From NCBI GenBank assembly GCA_022036555.1, contig CM039124.1:50619940-50683939 (forward strand): a DNA stretch of 64,000 nt, written 5' to 3'. This document shows positions 56,402 to 64,000 of the stretch, one piece after another; position 1 is the stretch's first letter, and every line of letters starts with the position of its first letter. The position numbers and the translations under genes are program-made. The notes below the pieces were generated by a model. The model searched no databases. It was not told where the DNA came from and saw nothing but the letters and a program-made list of their open reading frames with translations. Origin of the DNA: Microstegium vimineum. Taxonomy: Eukaryota; Streptophyta; Magnoliopsida; Poales; Poaceae.

Positions 56402-57503
56402 ATAATAAGAGGACTGCAGTCCTTGGTTGGTTACTTTCTGAGCCAGCAGCAAATCGCACATGGTTTGGTTTGGTGTAAACCATGTACTCCCGGTACTAAA
56501 TAAATCTCGGAACCCCCGCACACGGGCGTCGCTCTCTACTTCTTCCTAGTTTTGAGATTCGAGTGAACCACTGGATGTACAATAAAAGCTACAGTGGTAC
56601 AGTATCTTTCAGGTACCATTTCAGCATTTATTTTCTTCTTCTACCTTTTTTTCCCCTCTCTTTTGCTGGGAGCATGTTAGCGTCTTTATGGCTGTCAAGT
56701 GGCAACAAACAGAGGCCGCAAAATAAAAACTATGTCATGGGTGAGTTCGTAACAACGGATAGCACAGCGGTCAGTTGGGGACGAAAACGGTACAAAAATA
56801 TTTTGTACCCAACTGCATCGGTTTCTATATTTGATCGGATTAAATTCGTATTTTCGTACAAATTTGAATTCGGTTCGAAACTCAAAACACCAGATTTAAA
56901 ATCGAAACAAAAATGGTTTAGATATTTTCCGACCATCTTCTATTTTTTCTACTTTTAATTCGGAATATCATGAATTTCAAATTCGGTTAAAACCAAATTG
57001 GTCCATTAGAAACCCAATCTTAATTTATTTATTTTTATCTTTTTCTACATTAAATAGTTGGTGTAATACTAACAAAAGGCAGCAGCGCAGCACACAGATA
57101 TCAGTACTACAATACATGATTAATGGCCAACAGATGCATGTAACCTGCGCATCAGCCAGGATAACGACTCTTCGGCCAGGTCAAAGCTCGTTTGGAACGT
57201 AAAGATTCTATATACACCAATCATACGGTAATTTCACAGAAATCAATTCAACTTTCATAGCAAAAAAAAAAACACAGGAATGAAAAAATATTCGTTTCCT
57301 ACAAAAATCCAGCGTTTCTAACGAGACAAGGTCCCACCCGCCACCCCCACCGGTCTGTCGCGTTCCAGGCTCCCATGCGTCCGCTGTCCGCATCTCAATC
57401 ATCACCAAGTGGCACTACAAACTCAGTCTCTCTTTTGTTCCTACCAAAATTCAAAATCTCAACTATTTTGGATTGCAAAATCCAGAATACAAAATGTTTT
57501 AAT
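56402..57503. other. AT-rich intergenic stretch, no gene seen
   Basis: ORFs of up to 131 aa on the + strand (56563-56958) are AT-rich and have a hydrophobic segment, but match nothing and have no coding-like composition. Confidence 0.5.
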
Positions 57504-57731
57504 GGAGTGTTTAGTTCCAACTAAATTTTAGATTTCAATGATGAAAATTATGAGGATGACACACAAACCAATGCAAAGATTTTCTTATTTTGACATCTTA
57601 AATCCAAAATATAAAATGAGAAATGAATCACTTTTTATTAAATATTTTGGGTAATGTTTAGTTTTATTTTTATAAAATAAAGAATCAAAACCCAAAATAT
57701 TTTGAATTCCATAGAGAACTAAACACCCCCT
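57504..57731. mobile_element. MITE-like inverted-repeat element
   Basis: GGAGTGTTTAGTTCC on the left pairs with an inverted GGGGGTGTTTAGTTC on the right. The interior AT-rich arms also pair partly (AAAATATTTTG phrases). No clean target duplication was found, so the class (hAT or Harbinger) is open. Confidence 0.6.
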
Positions 57732-58249
57732 CGCTGGGTTTTCAACATGCGTACATCAGGATTCAGGGGGCCAAAAATTTATTAGTGTCGTATTGCAGGC
57801 TCCTCACATTTATTTTTCTGCCACATTGGTTTCATAAATAAGTACTATAATAAAATATCGTACATACAACTACACAAGCCGTACGTATTGGCCATGGAAC
57901 TTTTTAACGCACAATACCAACAGCAAATAAATGAGATTAGCACGACTATTGGACTTGCACCTAATGTGCTGAACATCATGTACAGTGTATTTGGTACAAA
58001 AGTTGGGTAAATAGTCTGGCCACTGAACTCTCTGAATGCAACATGCCTATGCCTTTTCATTTTTGTTTTCTAGCATCCTTAGTGACACTAGAACTACATG
58101 TCGGTCTCGGCCATGGCAGTGTAAATTACATGGTAGTCGGATACACTTTTCCCTTGAAACAAAGTATTGTTACATTTGGGTGTAACTGTGGAGATATTAA
58201 AAGAATCCTCCCCTGCAAACAATTAAAGATCCCCGAGGATGTGGATACA

Positions 58250-61200
58250 TCATCTTCTTGAAAATCTAGGTCGCCTTCTAGTAACAAGAGAAGCTGCGCT
58301 CTCCCGATTTGTTCTCTCTTCATCTTCACTAGACTCATCGGATCTCCACCTTGACACACCTTTGCTGGCTTCTGCTCCATCTACTGAAGATTTCTTGCTA
58401 AAGCTACACAGAATAAAATCATAATGGGCTGTAAACCGGCCACATTGACAGATAGGAGAAAGAGTAGACGAGGGTTAAAATAAAGAAGGCTGGAAGCCAG
58501 CTATTGCAGTCATCTATCTCTAGTATTTGAAAACTAATCAGTAAAAGAATGGCTGATATATCAGCCTTTCCTGGTGTACCAGATTACACACGAGTTACTG
58601 AAAACACACAAATTTCGTTCTAATATACTATGTTCTGAACTCTGAAGCCAAGTTCACACTAGGTACAAACAAGGACCACAACGAAACATACTGCCCGAAA
58701 ACCAGAGTAGAGAATCATGATTACCTCAACATGTTCTCCTTAGTTGGCACTTTATAATCCTCACGAAAACCAGCATATCCGGAGACCTTAGCGAGGCCAT
58801 TTTGGCCTACACCAGTTCCATTTAAGACGAAAAGCTTCTCAGCACGTGAACCAAAGTGGAACTCTCCTTTTCCAACAGAATCTTTTCCTTGAAAAGTGGT
58901 TTTGTCAACCTCAGTCTTCAACAAACTAGTTCGGTAGTCTTTCGTAGGTGTATCACCAGAACTTAAGTTAAAATACATAGGCAGTGGATCATGGTCAGCA
59001 TATTTAATCCCTTTTTTGAAACCCGTCTCTCCTTTTCTAGAACTGATATCTTTAGCCCCCCTCAAAAATGGACTCTCAACATTCTGGCCCACTGCGGGGA
59101 ACATACCCCCTGCAGTTGATCTCATATTGGATGTAGATGGACCCTGGGGTGATGCCCTGGTCTGCAGAACAGATGGGACCTTTCTACTAAACTCTGTGCG
59201 GCTGCTTCGGATCAGACCACCAGAATCAGTCAATGCATTATTTTTTGAGAAGAGGCTTGACTTATTTTGATTTTGAAGAACAGTACTAAAAGTTGTGCTC
59301 AAGTCAATGACAGGATTTTGTGATTTGCCCACATGAGCTGGAGAAGATATTTGAGCAGTTCGAGCAAATTGACTTTGTTCCCCACTGTTGATGGCTTTCA
59401 CATTCTCTCTCTGGGCCTCCGGAAGCATGTCAAGGCATTTAGCCTGTACAAAAAATAAAGAAAATCAAAGCATTGCATAAATATAACTCAAGAAAAACCT
59501 ATTTATTTTGTGTTGAAGAAAGCAGGCTTCCACTGGTCCGTAAAGATTTTACAGTTTATTAGTTTGCTTAGAGTGAGGGAAAGCAAAGAAAATTCTAATG
59601 GCAAGGTCCAAGGCTGTCTTTTAACAAATATCATGGAGAATGTTAATGGGCACACTATTCCAAAGACTGGATACTAATCCACAAGAACCTAGCCAATAAC
59701 TTGAACCTTAATCAATAGCAAGTTTAATTTTCATAGGGGCCTAGGTGCTGAAAACCCTTGCAAAGAGTGTAGTCCAGTTGTCCTAGTTTAGAAAGAAATG
59801 CTTATGCCATTGTGCTAATAAGAGCAACTCCTGCAGCACGCAAAAGATTGTTCGGCGGTGGCTGGCGTGAGCTCAGGACTGTTCGATGCTTAGCATCGGA
59901 CTGTCCAGTACTCCAGTGTGTTGATTTCCAACATAAAGACGCACTTAGGGTTGTTGTTCTGCCGAGAAGCTTGCAGAACAACATATAAGGGTTTGGAGAT
60001 TAGGGCAAAGGAGAATAAAAAGTAAAGCAAAAAGATAAAAGTTGTATTGATTGATCGATTGGATATTTGGATGTCTCAATCGCCCTTGGTCCTTTATATT
60101 TACAGGGTGGGAGGTCTATCCGGGGGTAGAGTCCAAATACATCATGAGAAACCGACCCAAAAGGCCAAAACAAACACAGAATCTGAGTCCTTCTCGGACA
60201 TCCTAAAATACACACCGGACAGTCTAGTGGTCACGCACCAGACTGTCCGGCGCGTGCATTTTGCATGGCTGTCAGTTTTGGGTGCGAACAATATCCTTCC
60301 TAATATCAAGTGTCAAGTGTAGTATTTTCTGATTACATTATGTAGAGGAAAAAAATTGCAAGCTGATGAGTTGACAAAATAAAACATAAAAAATTGACAT
60401 CCAAAATAAAGCAGAACTGTGGAAGTATAAATGACAGTACTTACCACCAAACTTTCTCTCCATTGAGCAATTGCTCTGATTTTTGAAGCAATCTCCTCAG
60501 TGGTACTTTCCAATTTCTTTTGCTCAAATTTCTGAAGACTACGATCAACCTCATATGCCTCCAAATACCGATAACGCTAAGAGAACAGCAAACACAGGTA
60601 AATTACTAAGGTATTCATTCACCAGCACGCTTCCATTATGGAGTGGAAAGAGAAAAAGATTAAAACTGTAAATGAATGTTTCTCCCTTAAAGATTTAAAC
60701 AATAAACAAAAGTATAGAAGAAATTCATGAAACATGATAAATTATTAATAATACTTGAAGATAAAAAAAATGTGAAAAAAGAGAGGTATTGAGGAAGCCT
60801 TTAACCATGCCTTCTAAAAGAAATACATCAACGTGAGATGCTTTTAGTGAATCTTTTGTTCGGTCTTTTTTTTTAATATGCATACATATGTAAGAAATCG
60901 TGAGCACCATTTCTCTGCCCTAGTAGATTAATACTGTATAAAATAATCATATACATCAGATTCTGTATGCATGAAAAAATGCTACACCAACTGATCCTTG
61001 TTCGCTTTGATTTTACATACAACTGTCATTTTTTGTAATTTCAATGTCTGAAATACATGCATGTTAAATAAAACAGATGTAATAAATCAGTATATAGATG
61101 AGAAATGACACGAATGAGCCCAACAATTTCATTATACGAGGATATCCTAAAGTTTTAGTTTCATTAGTAATTTCCGGAGTGCCTCTTAATCTGATTTTAA

Positions 61201-63764
61201 ATACAAAAGATATGAGAATCAGAATATTTACCCGAAGGTAGTAGACAACAAGCAAACTACCATTTGGTTTCATGGGCATTTCATGAGCAGAGTCGAAGAG
61301 GGACTTGTGAAGATGTTTCTCTTCCTCAGAATCCCAGGGCAGATCAATCATTTTATCAACTAAATTCCTTTCAATGCAAATAGTACAAAATTCGGTCATC
61401 ATCATCTCAACATGATAAACCCAAGAGCTTTTGAATGCATCCTCGGCATGTGTCATATCTGCTGAGTGTTGCTCTTTCACCTTAGAGCAGTAGCTCCTAT
61501 GATACATAAACGCTTCTGTTAGGAGACCACATTCAATTCTAACACGAACCACAGTCACTGCCTCGCTAAGAGATGAAATGCCATCTTTTTCAAAGTTTTC
61601 TGTAGCAGAGAAGCTATCATGCCCTGTGCACTTTAGCACAAGAAGTGCCATATCAGGTTTGTGACGTTCCAGAAGAACTTGTGGTATCTTTGGATGTGTT
61701 TCCTTACAAGAGATCTTGGGAAGAAGAGAGCAGGCCTCCTGTGCAGGAAGTAGGGGTGCATCATGAACATAAGATAATGAAGACAAAATCCATGAAACTC
61801 AATTGAAATGACACTGCGCATAGATATACAGACGAGATCCAAGCTCTAAAGTCAATGCTACCATGAACAGGAAAAAAACAAATCGTTGTTATATAAAAAA
61901 AACATGAGTACAAAGAACAAAAAACTACAATGCAAATGTGTTCAGGTAAGTGCAGGCAGCAACCAAAAGAACGGTTGCAATCACAAAAAAGTAAACACAA
62001 TACACCTGTGATCTGCATTTGCCATGCTCATTAAGTACTGTGAATTTTTAAGAGAATTATTAATTGAAAATTGTAGCATGCATTATTTTGGGTTATAGTA
62101 GCAATTGCAAGAATAATATAGAGTGATCTAGCATCATATGTTCGATTATAGAAGCTAACTAGGTGGATCAAAGGATTAGAGTTCAAAAGTGGGTTCAATA
62201 CCGTACAAGGTGGGAAAACCTTTAAAGTAGCACAGAAGCATCAAAGCAGAAACAGGGCCCAGGAGGACGCAAGTCCTGGACACCGTGATCATCCATCTAG
62301 CTCTTCTCCAGGAAAAAAGTAACAGATAGTATCCGATTTTTTGGGTTTGGGATTTTTGGGGTTCGGGGTTTTCAGGATTGGTTTTCGGGTATTGGGTTTT
62401 GTGCCCACCCGATGACACTGACCTTTTCATCTAGATACGCCTGGAGTTCACATTGCAAGATAAGACACCTGTATAATAGGATATGTACATGATAAAGTGG
62501 TACTGTGAGATGAAGTACTGGGAACCAGTTGTCTATTTCCTATGTTTGCTCCCTTTATTTTTGGGTCCATGAAAGGAGTACATGACCTTAGAAACTACTC
62601 CCTCCATTCCAAATTATAAGTCATTCCAATAATTTCGGACAGTCAAAGCATCTCTAGTTTGAACAAAATTATAGAGAGAATTACAAAGATTTTTATGACC
62701 ATCAAATAAGTATACTATGAAAATATAATCGATGAAAAATCTAATGATGCTTAGTTAGCATCATAAATGTTATTATCTTATCATATAAACTTGGTCATCT
62801 CAACTTGAGATGCTTTGACTCTCCAAGATTTTTAGAATGACTTATAATAGTAGTATAATTTGAACAACTTTGGACAACCGGTAAGAATATGAATATATGA
62901 TTGATAGAGAGCTAGTCTGTATGCACCTACATAGCTGCTCAAACTCCACAAAAGACAGGTAGTTGGGAGCAAATACAGCACCCACATCCAGAACATTGCA
63001 CAATATACATGCAAATTAAATTTACATGTCCAGAAAAAAACAGGTACAGAGCAGGTACCTCCAAGGCTTCTGAAGAATGATCGTCTAGAAGACAAAAGAC
63101 CAAGCACTCAAGCAATGTTCTATTAGTAATCCCAAAGGTAGCAGCAAAATCATCCACCAGATACCTCCATTCTGAATCTGGTCTACTCCAATGTCGATCA
63201 AATAGATAATACAATAACTGAGAAGCGTCAAGGAAACTTACTGAAGTAGGATGCCTGAGGAACAATGTAAATATGATATCCCAAGGGACAAGTGAAAGAG
63301 ACCAAAGGTAGTCCACTAGTACAAGATAAAAAAAAAAAACTGAAGGATACAATAGCTTGCTTTGCAATCACCATGTCTGATGCTCCATGTAGAAAGAGTA
63401 CATCAACTGCCTCACGCAAATTCTTAAAAGGGTATCTGTCAATACTAAAATGATCAGTTGTAATTGTGGAACAGAACATAGATGATGATTGTTCATTCTG
63501 TAAACATGTGAGTGCTATTTCTTCCTCCTTATCCCTATAACTTTGTTCAATCCCAAGGTTTTGTAGGGCCTGTTCGATGAATAGTGTATACTGATTGGCT
63601 TCATTTATATCTGACCCTTTATCAGAAATTCCAGGCCATTTTCTTTCTTCTGCATATGCCTTCCTTTGAATCACATCAGAGCTCCATGATGTATGATCAG
63701 TGTACCTTGAGCAGATGTCCTGAATAAATCTATGCCTGATACACCAGATCATGGCCTCCAAATG
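58250..63764 (-). CDS. HOS1: HOS1 (E3 ubiquitin ligase/nucleoporin), six C-terminal exons, 5' end outside window
   Basis: Exons 63764-63351, 63217-63059, 61738-61232, 60576-60445, 59443-58725 and 58403-58250, all GT/AG with continuous phase, give 694 aa; the RING-bearing N-terminus lies beyond 64000. The ELYS-like helical region is clear: NLREAVDVLFLHGASDMVIA, LLYYLFDRHWSRPDSEWRYL, VDDFAATFGITNRTLLECLV, KIPQVLLERHKPDMALLVLK and VRIECGLLTEAF. The last two exons are Ser-rich and disordered and end in TRRRPRFSRR. Plant HOS1 ubiquitinates the cold regulator ICE1 and the flowering regulator CONSTANS and belongs to the nuclear-pore outer ring. No lesion was seen. The interval 58250-57732 would hold the 3'UTR. 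Confidence 0.94.
59780..60310. mobile_element. probable repeat insertion in HOS1 intron
   Basis: This stretch has a base composition unlike the AT-rich intron around it. It carries palindromic GGACTGTTCGATGCTTAGCA/TCGGACTGTCC (about 59876-59910) and CCGGACAGTCT..AGACTGTCCGG (60215-60250) motifs, like those of Sirevirus LTRs. It may be a solo LTR or TRIM relic, but ends and target duplication could not be fixed. Confidence 0.4.
62598..62852. mobile_element. Stowaway-type MITE in HOS1 intron
   Basis: CTCCCTCCATTCCAAATTAT after TA is a Stowaway left end. The inverted inner match AAGTCATTC (left) and GAATGACTTATAATAGTA (right) marks the other end, partly decayed, next to TA. No ORF. Confidence 0.75.
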
Positions 63765-64000
63765 CTGTAGAAAAAGCTACAATTTAATACTTTACCAAGA
63801 TATAATGATTATTCTGAAAGGAGTATGTCCTTTCAAGCATTTCAGTGACTTACAAGTGGATATACATGGCCCTAAGATACAGATTGTTTCACAGTTGGAG
63901 TTTATTGAGGCATTATGCACAAATTTGGTGTAGTGATAATGGGGGAAGTGGAATGGGAAACATAGGACATCCCCAATTGCAGTGAGTGACCCCCTAATTA

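Noticed and set aside
56563..56958. 131-aa + strand ORF with a hydrophobic segment
   Set aside because: AT-rich stretch without family resemblance or gene context.

Overview
The window is nuclear DNA from a flowering plant, almost certainly a grass and probably a panicoid of the maize, sorghum or sugarcane type. The grounds are very GC-rich first exons next to AT-rich introns, the lineages of LTR retrotransposon present (Tat-type Ty3/gypsy and Sirevirus-type copia), L1-type LINEs, Stowaway and Tourist-like MITEs and Mutator-like elements. No rRNA, tRNA or CRISPR feature was seen.

Left part (1-25754): nested retrotransposons. A Tat-lineage Ty3/gypsy element on the + strand runs from inside its gag at base 1 to the end of its 3' LTR at 12960. 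Its gag-pol is broken by many frameshifts. Its long 3' region carries, on the opposite strand, a six-exon gene-like ORF with a transposase_28-type domain, acidic and Ala/Pro-rich linkers and a coiled coil. This element sits inside the 3' LTR of a Sirevirus (Ty1/copia) on the - strand, which resumes at 12961. The Sirevirus has LTR palindromic motifs, a hairpin-forming repeat around the PPT/LTR junction, a decayed env-like region, long open pol and gag frames and a Met-tRNA type primer site. At its 5' end the LTR is rearranged into a head-to-head inverted repeat with arms of about 370 bp (24966-25754).

Middle part (25755-45300): genes with small transposons around them. An ATP-synthase-delta-like gene (+, 28668-29336) converges with a GRAM-domain GEM-like gene (-, 29847-30996, four exons). 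A Pack-MULE (31325-32805) with about 80-bp inverted termini and a 9-bp target duplication lies 0.33 kb upstream of the GEM-like start. Next come a conserved plastid-type protein of unknown function (+, 36076-36801), a probable non-autonomous TIR element (about 37.1-38.5 kb), a Stowaway MITE, and CBSX3, a mitochondrial twin-CBS-domain protein (-, 40006-43041, five coding exons and a 5'UTR intron). One CBSX3 intron holds a short LINE insertion.

Right part (46100-64000): an L1-type LINE of about 7 kb (46204-53225) is inserted into the coding region of a second, 5'-truncated LINE, whose halves lie at about 46109-46203 and 53226-55825. MITEs follow. The last gene is HOS1 (-), a RING/ELYS-type E3 ligase and nucleoporin. 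Its six C-terminal exons (58250-63764) are present and its 5' end lies beyond the window.

The host genes are unrelated single-copy housekeeping or regulatory genes. No operon-like system or clearly new molecular system was found. The most unusual signals are the LTR palindrome, the spliced antisense gene in the gypsy element, the Pack-MULE in the GEM-like promoter region, and the mismatch between insertion order and coding decay of the two nested retrotransposons.
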